Assembly (NCBI GenBank): GCA_937139405.1
Contig: CAKZPV010000033.1
Location: 62,001-126,000 of the forward strand
Source of the DNA: an uncultured Nitrospirota bacterium
GTDB lineage: Bacteria; Nitrospirota; Nitrospiria; Nitrospirales; UBA8639
Length of the DNA: 64,000 bases
Direction: 5' to 3'
Part shown: positions 27,631 to 35,942 of the stretch, piece by piece
How positions within the stretch are numbered: position 1 is the first letter of the stretch
Layout: every line of letters starts with the position of its first letter
Made by a program: the position numbers and the translations under genes
The notes under the pieces: model-generated
What the model was told of the DNA's origin: nothing
What the model saw: the letters and a program-made list of their open reading frames with translations, nothing else
Database searches by the model: none

Positions 27631-27900
27631 AGCTCAGATCTCCTTTTCCTAAGGAAAGATGGCAGGTGCATGATTGAACATGATTGTGTCTGCCTATTGG
27701 AAATGATTCAAGAAATGTTAGGACTAGAGAAAGATCCTAATAGTTAACTTTCTTAACACCACTTCAAAGTCCTGTCAAATATCGAGTCATCTGGATTGTC
27801 TGTTTCGGTGTATAACATTGAGATGATTCTTGCATGCTTGCAATGGGATGAGCAGTGAGAGAAAATTGAATCTGATTGATTGGTTTGGGAGAAGAAGTTG

Positions 27901-28314
27901 ATGAAATCCTATCGAAAAGAACTCTGGTTTCAGACCAAATTGCGACGGGAATTTATCAATATCACGACAGAGGTGGATCGTGTCATTCAAGACAGTGGTA
28001 TTCAAGAAGGGTTGATATTGGTCAATGCGATGCATATCACTGCGAGTGTATATATCAATGACGATGAATCCGGATTACTAAAAGACTATGAGCGATTTCT
28101 TGAGCGGTTGGCTCCTCAGGATGCAGACTATCACCATCATCTCACCGGCGAAGATAATGGTGATGCACACATTAAACGCCAAATTATGGGGCGCGAGGTG
28201 GTTGTGGCCATTACCAATGGCGCATTGGATTTTGGCCCCTGGGAACAAATTTTCTACGCGGAATTTGACGGACGCCGTCGTAAGCGGGTCTTAGTTAAAG
28301 TCATTGGGGAATAA
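27901..28314 (+). CDS. yjbQ: YjbQ-family secondary thiamine-phosphate synthase
   Basis: A 137-residue YjbQ/UPF0047 protein. Members of this family have weak thiamine-phosphate synthase activity but their main role is not settled. The metal-site motifs are clear: [37 protein letters not shown] and [23 protein letters not shown] 27901 has GGGAGAAGAAG just upstream; two in-frame starts before it are less likely. It stands alone, 106 bases before the next gene. Confidence 0.93.
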   Translation: MKSYRKELWFQTKLRREFINITTEVDRVIQDSGIQEGLILVNAMHITASVYINDDESGLLKDYERFLERLAPQDADYHHHLTGEDNGDAHIKRQIMGREVVVAITNGALDFGPWEQIFYAEFDGRRRKRVLVKVIGE

Positions 28315-28419
28315 GAAGTTGGCAAATAGGTGTGAGTAATGGGAAAATGATGTTGATGTCGGAATGTCTCGTGTCGTTTCTCTCAATCCAAGTCAGCATT
28401 GTTAGGGTATGTGATTGTT

Positions 28420-29433
28420 ATGCCTAGTTGGTATCGTCCTGATCCGCTCACTCGTGATTTGATTCATCTCATCAATGCACGTCGTCATGAACATGGCGAC
28501 CCCAGTTTGGCCATCGAAGTGTTACAAGCGTTGTTGGATCAAGATCGTGAGCATGAAGTGCTGACCGTCTTGGCCGCATTAGATGAGAATATGGCAGAGT
28601 GGTTATTTGATTTGCTCGCGGAAGCGGCAAGTTGTTGTGTAATGGATACCGAGCATGATGACACCGAAACCTATGGTGTTCTGGCTTCTTTTGAATTGCC
28701 CCTCCAAGCCAATCTGGTCTTTCCCTTGAAATTGAAGATTGACCCCGTGGAAACTGCAGACTTGCTGAGGAGACATTTGCATATGCCCAAGGGGGCAGTC
28801 ATCACGGTTGAGCCGAGGTTATTGACGGATACGACTTTAGATTATTTGAATTTAGAAAAAGTGCATGAACATATTTCTAACTTGGCTGAAGGACAACGCC
28901 GACAAATGATTGCTGCGAGGCTTCATCCTCCTGTGGAAGCGACGGCCTTTTTGTTTTTTGAAATTCTTGGGATCACGAATACGACGTTGCCCGAAACGCT
29001 CACAGAAACCGACTGCCAGGCCATTATGGATGGGTTGGTTGCGCAATGCCCAGAAGTGGCGAAAGCTCCGCAAATGTTGGAGGCACCTAATTATGCAGCC
29101 TATGCTTTGTTTGATGCCCAAAATGCGGTGCGCCTCCATCGATTGGCCGATGAAACCGCGGCTGTCTGGCATGACTTAGAAGGGCCGGTTCGGAGTCGAA
29201 CGGTGGTGCATCTGCATACCCAATGTGGCAACGGGGTCTATATGCCAGTGTGGACGGATTTATTCGATCCTGACCTTCCAGAAGAACATGGTCCGATTTG
29301 GACCTCTCCGGATGTGTGGGTGTTTACAGCTGATTTGCCGATTGAATGGCCAGGAGAGATGCTGACCAATCGGTTATTAGCTGAGGGATGTACCCGGTTT
29401 GAAAATCATATTGTTGAAGCGCCTGACAATTAA
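28420..29433 (+). CDS. Unrecognised 337-residue protein
   Basis: A soluble-looking protein I do not recognise. It has no signal, no membrane helix and no known motif. The N-terminal 100 residues are rich in acidic, helical sequence (LIHLINARRHEHG, LLAEAASCC), the middle has TVEPRLLTDTTLDYLNLEKVHEHI, and the C-terminal third has conserved-looking Trp residues (WTDLFDPDLPEEHGPIWTS, PIEWPGEMLTNRLL). The frame is long, free of stops and has normal codon use, so it is a real gene. GTG 28411 or an earlier start are alternatives to ATG 28420. Its neighbours, yjbQ and a PHP phosphoesterase, do not suggest a function. Confidence 0.8.
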   Translation: MPSWYRPDPLTRDLIHLINARRHEHGDPSLAIEVLQALLDQDREHEVLTVLAALDENMAEWLFDLLAEAASCCVMDTEHDDTETYGVLASFELPLQANLVFPLKLKIDPVETADLLRRHLHMPKGAVITVEPRLLTDTTLDYLNLEKVHEHISNLAEGQRRQMIAARLHPPVEATAFLFFEILGITNTTLPETLTETDCQAIMDGLVAQCPEVAKAPQMLEAPNYAAYALFDAQNAVRLHRLADETAAVWHDLEGPVRSRTVVHLHTQCGNGVYMPVWTDLFDPDLPEEHGPIWTSPDVWVFTADLPIEWPGEMLTNRLLAEGCTRFENHIVEAPDN

Positions 29434-29485
29434 TCTCGGTGAAGAGATGTGTTGGCTGCGACGGCTCAGTTTGCCTCTTCAGATT

Positions 29486-30331
29486 TTAGTGCCCCGCTGC
29501 GACTCGTAATCGTTCCATTACTTTTGGCGGGACATGTAGTGAGCCCCGTCCCTTTCCTAGGGCAATGCCCGGTTTGAATGTTCCGTGAAAATCACTGCCA
29601 CCGGTCATGAGTAAATCAAATTGTTTGGCTAATCCCAGGTTGAAAGAAATGTGCCGAGCCGAAAAGGTGCCATAAAATACTTCTAGGCCCTGCAGCCCTT
29701 GTTCGACTAAGGTTTGACAAGCGGTTGTACTTTCTTCTTTATTGAAGCCTTCCCAGTAGGGGTGTGCAAGGACGGGAACTCCTCCAGCATCAATAATCCA
29801 ACCAATAATCTCGTGAGCATTGGGGACAACACGTTGGACATACGCCTTCCCTCGTGACCCTAGAAATTGTTCAAAGGCTTCTTTCATGTTTTTGACATAC
29901 CCTTTAGCCATGAGGGTTTGGGCAATATGTGGGCGGCCAATCGTGCCGATTCCCGAAGCTTGTTCGACGTCTTCTAAAGAAATATTCATCCCTAGAGAAT
30001 GCAGGCGATCGAGAATGTGGTGCAGGCGTTCTATCCGTGTTGCACGAAGTGCTTCCAGTCTGGTTTGAAATTGAAGGTCGGCCAGATTGATGAAATAGCC
30101 TAAGATATGCATTTCTCGATTGTGAAACATTGCACTTAATTCAATGCCAGGAATGAGCTCAAGGGGAAGGCCTTTGCTAGCTTCCAGAGCTTCGGGTAAG
30201 CCATCAGTTGTGTCATGATCTGTAATGGCTAGAATGTCAATGTTTTGTTGGCTTGCGAGTTCCACTAACTCGGTTGGTGAATAACTACCATCTGAAAAAG
30301 TTGTGTGTGTGTGAAGGTCAATGCGGCTCAT
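29486..30331 (-). CDS. PHP-domain phosphoesterase (RNase AM / YciV family)
   Basis: A 281-residue metal-dependent phosphoesterase. Metal ligands typical of the PHP fold are present: DLHTHTTFSDG at the N-terminus, ITDHDTTDG, PGIELSA, LAHPY and GGSDFHG. E. coli YciV (RNase AM) is the nearest known relative and removes 5' nucleotides from RNA; members can also act on nucleoside 3',5'-bisphosphates. The actual substrate here is unknown. It lies 16 bases downstream of the FolB-methyltransferase gene, so the two are probably co-transcribed. Confidence 0.9.
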   Translation of the reverse strand: MSRIDLHTHTTFSDGSYSPTELVELASQQNIDILAITDHDTTDGLPEALEASKGLPLELIPGIELSAMFHNREMHILGYFINLADLQFQTRLEALRATRIERLHHILDRLHSLGMNISLEDVEQASGIGTIGRPHIAQTLMAKGYVKNMKEAFEQFLGSRGKAYVQRVVPNAHEIIGWIIDAGGVPVLAHPYWEGFNKEESTTACQTLVEQGLQGLEVFYGTFSARHISFNLGLAKQFDLLMTGGSDFHGTFKPGIALGKGRGSLHVPPKVMERLRVAAGH

Positions 30332-30346
30332 GTGTCGTATATGAAT

Positions 30347-31264
30347 TTAGGGTTTGCGAGCTAAAGCTCTGGCCGTAAATGCGCGATGTGCTTGAGAAGC
30401 TCCTCGGTGGTCGCCTTCATCGTAGTGAAGAATGTGACAATGACGAAGAAAGGTCAGTAATTCATTGGATTCTAGGCAAAATTCTTTCCGACGTGGATGT
30501 TGTCGTTGCAGATGATTCTCAAGAAGAAACGTTTCGTAGAGAATGACGCCTCCAGGTTTCAACGCTTTCAGCAGTTGAGGAAAAAGCGGACGATAAAGGT
30601 AAAAAAATATGAGAATAACGTCGTAGATTTCTGTTCCTAGGTCAGGAGGGGTCAGATCGTTGGTCTCTAGATCAATATATTCGGTTGTTATGGGAAGTTC
30701 ACCTTCTTCTTGAGCCTGAGTGTTAAGGAATTCGAGCGCTTCACGATTGCGGTCGATTCCATGAACGGAAAAACCTCGGGTGGCAAGGAAATACGCATGG
30801 CGACCTTGTCCTGTGGCTACATCTAACACTTTTCCGCGAGGTAAGCGAGGGAGTTGGGTTATGAGAAAAGGCGAAGGGTAGCCGTACTGTGCCTGAAGAA
30901 AATCCTGCCGTGACCGTATCAATCGAATCCCTACCGAGCCAGAAAAGTCTGTTATCGGAGCCCGAGTTTTTCTGACCCAAATTTTCAGGTGGGTTACGGT
31001 AAAGTGCTGAAAGAGTGCTTCGCACAGGTCTTCAGTCAGTTTTTCGAGCAAAGAATACCGTCGATTTTCACCGATGTCTCGTATGCATTGCGTGATGGTC
31101 GCGTAATCCACGGTATCGTAAAGTTGGTCACTCTGAAATGCAGCTTCGTTTGGACATCGAAATGAAAGATCTACCAAAATGGGTTGACGCTGAGAACGCT
31201 CAGATTCTGTGACGCCGCAGTGAGCTTGGAGTTGAATGCCTTTGACAACTATCGTGGAGGCCAT
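30347..31264 (-). CDS. folB: Dihydroneopterin aldolase fused to a SAM methyltransferase
   Basis: A 305-residue fusion. Residues 1-118 are a FolB domain (dihydroneopterin aldolase, folate pathway) with GVTESERSQRQPILVDL (Glu22), SLLEKLTEDL (Glu74) and the catalytic-site lysine in VRKTRAP (Lys99). Residues 135-305 are a class I methyltransferase with motif I VLDVATGQGRHAYFLA, an acidic ribose-binding position (GIDRNREA), YDVILIFFYLYRPLF and LKPGGVILYETF, a TehB-like pattern. The reading frame is continuous. Other folate genes are absent from the window. Whether the methyltransferase acts on a pterin or something unrelated is open. Confidence 0.92.
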   Translation of the reverse strand: MASTIVVKGIQLQAHCGVTESERSQRQPILVDLSFRCPNEAAFQSDQLYDTVDYATITQCIRDIGENRRYSLLEKLTEDLCEALFQHFTVTHLKIWVRKTRAPITDFSGSVGIRLIRSRQDFLQAQYGYPSPFLITQLPRLPRGKVLDVATGQGRHAYFLATRGFSVHGIDRNREALEFLNTQAQEEGELPITTEYIDLETNDLTPPDLGTEIYDVILIFFYLYRPLFPQLLKALKPGGVILYETFLLENHLQRQHPRRKEFCLESNELLTFLRHCHILHYDEGDHRGASQAHRAFTARALARKP

Positions 31265-31380
31265 TGCTTTGTCTCTTGAACGAGAGTCTTAAAAAGAGAA
31301 CGATTCAGGTGCGCGCGATTGTTGGCAAATCACACGAATAACGTTGACTGTGGTAGAGCAGAGAAAAGGAGAGTGATCTG

Positions 31381-31409
31381 GTTCGCTGGCCATTTTTTGA
31401 CCAGCGAAC
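31381..31409. other. 9-bp inverted repeat downstream of small lipoprotein gene
   Basis: GTTCGCTGG (31381-31389) and CCAGCGAAC (31401-31409) form a perfect stem with an 11-base loop, 23 bases after the minus-strand lipoprotein stop. There is no T-run right after the stem on that strand, so it may be a processing or attenuation hairpin rather than a strong terminator. Confidence 0.5.
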
Positions 31410-31431
31410 GCAAGAGGATCAAAAAGTTGAA

Positions 31432-31743
31432 CTATTGCCCAGGGACCGCAAGAATCGAGCTGCGGTTTTCCGCATCGCGTTGGCAAGTCCGTTCTGCGAT
31501 CATCTGTTGCCCTGCAGAAGCATCATTTGGAATTCGAGATATGCAAGCATCTAAGGAGTCACCTTGAGTTCCTTGAGATACGCGACTCGGCCCAGTGGTT
31601 ACAGCGCTTGTTTCGCCACTTGATGCCGAAGGACTTGCCGATTCTCCTCCTGCGACAGAACCGCCATTCATTTGAGCGCATCCCATTGTCATGGTTGCAA
31701 GACTGATGGAAGTCCATAAGAACAATTGAGCAATTGGTTTCAT
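31432..31743 (-). CDS. Small predicted lipoprotein
   Basis: A 103-residue predicted lipoprotein with signal peptide MKPIAQLFLWTSISLATMTM and lipobox MGC (Cys22). The mature part starts with a Ser/Gly/Thr-rich linker, then ends in a short conserved-looking segment with two cysteines (LDACISRIPNDASAG, ERTCQRDAENRSS) that could form a disulfide. No family recognised. It is separated from the downstream folB fusion by a hairpin. Outer or inner membrane placement is unknown. Confidence 0.75.
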   Translation of the reverse strand: MKPIAQLFLWTSISLATMTMGCAQMNGGSVAGGESASPSASSGETSAVTTGPSRVSQGTQGDSLDACISRIPNDASAGQQMIAERTCQRDAENRSSILAVPGQ

Positions 31744-31958
31744 TGGTTCAGCCCCTCCTCAATGGATAAACAGGGGACCAAATATACTTGAGAATGGCTA
31801 TGGAAAACAAGATGGTGAGTTGTTCATGACAATTTTTGGTTCGTAAGTGGTTAATAGCTCAACTTACCTGAAGCAATCTTGACTGCTCGGAGGGTTATTG
31901 CTACGGTCAAAAGCTTAGGTGGTTTTAGTTGTTTGAATTGAATATCGAAAGAGTTTAG

Positions 31959-32012
31959 ATGAGTGGTTCCCGTTCTATCAGGCCTCTCATGCCCCAAAGT
32001 CCAGCGTTGTGA
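31959..32012 (+). CDS. Possible 17-residue leader ORF overlapping glyQ start
   Basis: A short frame, ATG to TGA, whose stop overlaps the GTG start of glyQ (GTGA at 32009-32012). It may couple translation into glyQ, which lacks its own clear ribosome-binding site. Its predicted peptide ([17 protein letters not shown]) has no glycine run, so glycine-dependent attenuation is not suggested. Only a weak AAAGAG precedes it, so the call is tentative. Confidence 0.3.
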   Translation: MSGSRSIRPLMPQSPAL

Positions 32013-32923
32013 CCTTTCAAGAGATTATTCTCTCCCTCCATCAGTTTTGGAAGTCTCAGGACTGCATCCTGACACAGCCGTACGATACGGAAAAAGGCGC
32101 GGGAACGTTTAACCCGTCGACTTTTTTGCGTGCGATTGGACCTGAGCCATGGCGTGCTGCCTATATCGAGCCTTGCCGGCGACCGACAGATGGTCGATAT
32201 GGAGAGAACCCTAATCGTCTTCAACATTACTTTCAGTATCAAGTGGTGTTGAAGCCTGCGCCTGCTGATTCTCAAGATCTCTACCTCCAAAGTCTTGCTC
32301 ATCTGGGGTTGGACTCCTATCAACATGACATTCAATTTCTTCAAGATGATTGGGAGTCCCCCACCTTAGGCGCCTGGGGTCTGGGTTGGGAAGTTCGATT
32401 AGATGGCATGGAAATTACCCAATTCACCTATTTTCAAGAAGTTGGTAGCTTAGAAATGAATCCAGTGACCGTGGAACTGACCTATGGACTCGAGCGGATT
32501 GCGATGTATTTGCAAGGAGTCGATACGGTCTATGATTTACAATGGACTGAGAGTGTTCTCTATGGTGAGTTGTATCATGAGTCGGAAGTCCAATGGTCGA
32601 TCTATAATTTTGAAGCCGCTGATGTCACGTTGCTTCAAACCTCGTTTGATCGTTTTGAACAAGAAGGTCTGCAATTACTTGAGCACCCACGTGGTTTAGT
32701 ATTGCCTGCCTATGATTACTGTATGAAATGCTCACATTTTTTTAATATCTTGGATGCGAGGGGAGCCATTAGTGTGGCCCAACGCACTGGATATATCGGC
32801 CGTGTTCGTAATTTGGCTAGAAAATGTGCTCAGGCCTATTACGAGCAACGAGAACACATGGGTTTTCCTTTGCTAGCACGGAAGGCTCCAACTTCCGGTC
32901 AGAAATTAAGAAAAAAACTGTAA
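32009..32923 (+). CDS. glyQ: Glycyl-tRNA synthetase alpha subunit
   Basis: Alpha chain of the bacterial alpha2-beta2 glycyl-tRNA synthetase, holding the class II catalytic core. The 304-residue protein has [18 protein letters not shown], the motif [35 protein letters not shown] (motif 2 region) and [16 protein letters not shown] (motif 3). GTG 32009 gives MTFQ, which aligns with the E. coli TFQGLIL start. glyS follows 42 bases later. Confidence 0.97.
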   Translation: MTFQEIILSLHQFWKSQDCILTQPYDTEKGAGTFNPSTFLRAIGPEPWRAAYIEPCRRPTDGRYGENPNRLQHYFQYQVVLKPAPADSQDLYLQSLAHLGLDSYQHDIQFLQDDWESPTLGAWGLGWEVRLDGMEITQFTYFQEVGSLEMNPVTVELTYGLERIAMYLQGVDTVYDLQWTESVLYGELYHESEVQWSIYNFEAADVTLLQTSFDRFEQEGLQLLEHPRGLVLPAYDYCMKCSHFFNILDARGAISVAQRTGYIGRVRNLARKCAQAYYEQREHMGFPLLARKAPTSGQKLRKKL

Positions 32924-32965
32924 GCGATCTCCTCTGCACTTTCATTTCTTGAAGTCTTTCGTTCT

Positions 32966-35170
32966 ATGGCGTCTCAAAACAAAACACCGACTAAGACCAA
33001 GAATATCTCTTCTCGAAAATCCAAAGTCACCTCTTTGCCTTTGTTATTAGAAATTGGCACCGAAGAAATTCCAACTAAATTTCTTCCGCAGGCTCTCCAA
33101 GATCTGGCAGATCTTGGAACCCAGCTCTTTCGCGAGTGTCGGTTGAATTATGATCAAATTCGAACGGTTGGGACTTCCCGACGATTGGCGTTATTAGTCG
33201 AGGGGGTACAATCTCGGCAATCATCGCTCACCCAAGAGGTAGTTGGCCCCCCCAAAGCCGCTGGATTCGATGCATCTGGTGCACCTACAAAAGCGGCACA
33301 GGGGTTTGCTAAATCTCAGGGTGTGTTGGTTGAACAGCTGACCATTAAGGAAACGCCCAAGGGGCTGTATCTGGCTGTTGAAAGACGTGAAAAAGGCGAA
33401 TCTGCCAAAAAAGTGCTCATGGCCAGCCTCCCTGGATTATTAGCAAAACTGAATTTTCCTAAAGCTATGCGTTGGAATGCTTCGCAGATTAAATTTGCCC
33501 GGCCTATTCGTTGGCTGGTGGCATTATTGGGTGTTCACACTATCAAGATGGAATTTGCGGGGCTCACCTCTGACGAGATGACACAGGGGCATCGTTTTTG
33601 CCAAATCAAAGGGAAAAAGAAAGGGCAGCCTGTTCGCCTGACAAATGCGGCTTCCTATGTTGCCACGATGAAAAAACATGGAGTTTTGGTCGATCCTAAT
33701 GAACGATGGGTAATAATTGAGCAACAAATGCAAGATTTAACCAAATCTGCAAAGGGAAAGGTTGATCCTGTTCATCGAGCGGAACTTATTGAAGAAGCGG
33801 TTTATGGTGTTGAATATCCGCATGCCATTATTGGAAAATTTTCGAATGAGTTTTTGGCGTTGCCCAAGCCCGTCTTAATTTCCTCAATGAAAGAACATCA
33901 AGGATTTCTTTCTGTGCTTGGGAAAGATGGCGAGCTACTCCCGAAGTTTATCGCCGTGACGAATACCCCATGGGGAAATACTAAATTAATGACCAAGGGG
34001 AATGAGCGTGTGCTAGCAGCTCGTCTCAAAGACGCGCAACATTTCTTTCAAGAAGATAAAAAGCAGACTCTCCATGATCGAGTCCCTGCATTAGATGGAG
34101 TCATATTTCATCATAAGTTGGGGACGATGCGTCAGAAGGTGGAACGTGTACAGGATTTGGCGGAATGGATGGCAGGGCAGCTAGGACGAGATGATCTTAA
34201 ATCAGCGTGCCAGCGGGCGGGTTTGCTGTCTAAAGCCGATCTGACAACTGGGATGGTTGGGGAGTTCCCTAACTTGCAAGGTGTCATGGGAGAGGAATAT
34301 GCCCGTCATGATGGTGAACCTGAAGAAATCTGTAAGGCCATTGGAGAGCACTATCTACCTCGATTTCCTGATGATCAATTGCCTGTGAGTCTTCCAGGCA
34401 ACCTGGTGGCCTGTGCTGATCGGTGTGATTCCATTGTTTCATTTTTTGCGGCAGGAATGGCACCATCAGGTTCAGAGGATCCGTTAGGGTTGCGTCGAGC
34501 GGCTTATGGGGTGGTAAGGATTATAACGGAAAATTCACTTGAGCTGAACATTGTTGCCTCTGTAAAAAAAGCGCTGGATATACTAGATGGACAAGGCAGA
34601 TCTGTGCGGGGTAAGACTCAAAACCCTTTAGATGTCGTGGCGTTTATTCTTGATCGCCTTCGGTTTTATGGCCGGAATACCATGGGCTTACCCGAGGATG
34701 TGATGGAGGCCGTGACCCGTGTTCGGCCAGAGCATACGGCTGATGTAGGGGATCTCTTATTGCGAATGCGGGCCCTGCAAGGCATTCTTAGTCATCAGGA
34801 CTTTGAAACCTTGATGCTTGGATTTAAGCGCGCGCATCGGATTGTCGAAAAAGAAGCATGGAGACAGACCGCAGTGATTCCCGAACATTTTCAGCATGAA
34901 TCTGAGAAACGGCTTTCGCGGGTGCTGACGAAGGCTCAACAAGAAGTGACTGACTGTGTCACTGTGAAGGATTATGCTGGTGCCCTTCAGAATTTATTGC
35001 CCTTCAAGGCACCAATTGATGATTTTTTTGCGGCTGTTCTGGTGAATGATTCTGATCCGCATATTCGTGAAAATCGGCTTTCTCTCCTCACGGCTATTGA
35101 TCATCTCTTTCTGACTATTGCCGATTTTTCGTGCATTCAATCTGTGGGAGTTGATGTTGCTAGAGGGTAA
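32966..35170 (+). CDS. glyS: Glycyl-tRNA synthetase beta subunit
   Basis: The tRNA-recognition beta chain of the alpha2-beta2 enzyme. It has 734 residues, slightly longer than usual because of a basic N-terminal stretch of about 20 residues (Lys/Ser/Thr-rich) before LLLEIGTEEIPTKFLPQAL. Conserved segments include GTSRRLALLVEG, VVGPPKAAGFD, FARPIRWLVALLG, HHKLGTMRQKVERV and GEFPNLQGVMGEEYARHDGE (HD-like). The C-terminal anticodon-binding part includes FFAAVLVNDSDPHIRENRLSLL. Confidence 0.97.
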   Translation: MASQNKTPTKTKNISSRKSKVTSLPLLLEIGTEEIPTKFLPQALQDLADLGTQLFRECRLNYDQIRTVGTSRRLALLVEGVQSRQSSLTQEVVGPPKAAGFDASGAPTKAAQGFAKSQGVLVEQLTIKETPKGLYLAVERREKGESAKKVLMASLPGLLAKLNFPKAMRWNASQIKFARPIRWLVALLGVHTIKMEFAGLTSDEMTQGHRFCQIKGKKKGQPVRLTNAASYVATMKKHGVLVDPNERWVIIEQQMQDLTKSAKGKVDPVHRAELIEEAVYGVEYPHAIIGKFSNEFLALPKPVLISSMKEHQGFLSVLGKDGELLPKFIAVTNTPWGNTKLMTKGNERVLAARLKDAQHFFQEDKKQTLHDRVPALDGVIFHHKLGTMRQKVERVQDLAEWMAGQLGRDDLKSACQRAGLLSKADLTTGMVGEFPNLQGVMGEEYARHDGEPEEICKAIGEHYLPRFPDDQLPVSLPGNLVACADRCDSIVSFFAAGMAPSGSEDPLGLRRAAYGVVRIITENSLELNIVASVKKALDILDGQGRSVRGKTQNPLDVVAFILDRLRFYGRNTMGLPEDVMEAVTRVRPEHTADVGDLLLRMRALQGILSHQDFETLMLGFKRAHRIVEKEAWRQTAVIPEHFQHESEKRLSRVLTKAQQEVTDCVTVKDYAGALQNLLPFKAPIDDFFAAVLVNDSDPHIRENRLSLLTAIDHLFLTIADFSCIQSVGVDVARG

Positions 35171-35217
35171 TGTGGGTTCGGCGAGTCATGGTCTAACGGC
35201 AAAGGACTCAGAGTGGC

Positions 35218-35703
35218 ATGAGCACAGAACGGCCTTTTTATGAGGAATCCGATGTGTCTCGACGGGTGCAACGCTTTACCAATTATGTGACGGCTGGACT
35301 TATTCTTAGCTGTAATGCCTTACTGTTGCTAGGGTTATGGGTGAGTGGAGTGGATCTTGAAGCGGCATTAGCCAAACCAGAGCTCTTTGACCCTGCCAAT
35401 GGGCATTGTGTCGGGGTGCAGTGGACCAAAGTAGCTGGAGCAGAGGGGCTGGTCAAAGTCTGTACAGAATGGATAGACTTTTCCGATATATCAGGGCAAA
35501 CGCATTCACTGGATTCAGATAGGGCTTTGGCTATGGGAGCCGATGGTAATTTGTACTTTCCTGGGCAAACTGTAGAAAATTATCGATTGATTGCCCTCAT
35601 GATTTTTGCGATAGTGGTTATGGCATGTGGAATGTGGGTAAAACGTCAATTAATTGCCAACTATCAGGTTCGTCTTCAATCTTTTGACCATCGTTCGCCA
35701 TGA
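35218..35703 (+). CDS. Two-span membrane protein of unknown function
   Basis: A 161-residue protein with two membrane helices, at about residues 23-43 (YVTAGLILSCNALLLLGLWV) and 122-142 (LIALMIFAIVVMACGMWV). Between them is an extracytoplasmic domain of about 75 residues with two cysteines (GHCVGVQW, LVKVCTEW) that may pair. No family recognised. It follows glyS by 47 bases and is probably co-transcribed. Confidence 0.72.
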   Translation: MSTERPFYEESDVSRRVQRFTNYVTAGLILSCNALLLLGLWVSGVDLEAALAKPELFDPANGHCVGVQWTKVAGAEGLVKVCTEWIDFSDISGQTHSLDSDRALAMGADGNLYFPGQTVENYRLIALMIFAIVVMACGMWVKRQLIANYQVRLQSFDHRSP

Positions 35704-35942
35704 GTGTCGGGGCTACTCACCAGCTGTGATACCATCACATCTCGATCTCACAATTCTCGAGCAATTACAGATTTTCTTCAAGCAATGGTGCATACCGTCT
35801 AATGTACAATCATGGCTATTGGTTATTCAGAGAGACTTGATTCGGACGCACTGGGCATCTCTTAGAGATAATTCTTGTTATCGACAATTTATTCTTCTCA
35901 TTCCTCATACTGGGAAATTAGCTGGGTAAAGGAGAGCGATTC

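Noticed and set aside
35654-35929. 91-codon frame between the membrane protein and ppdK
   Set aside because: Overlaps the real upstream gene in another frame and lacks protein-like features.
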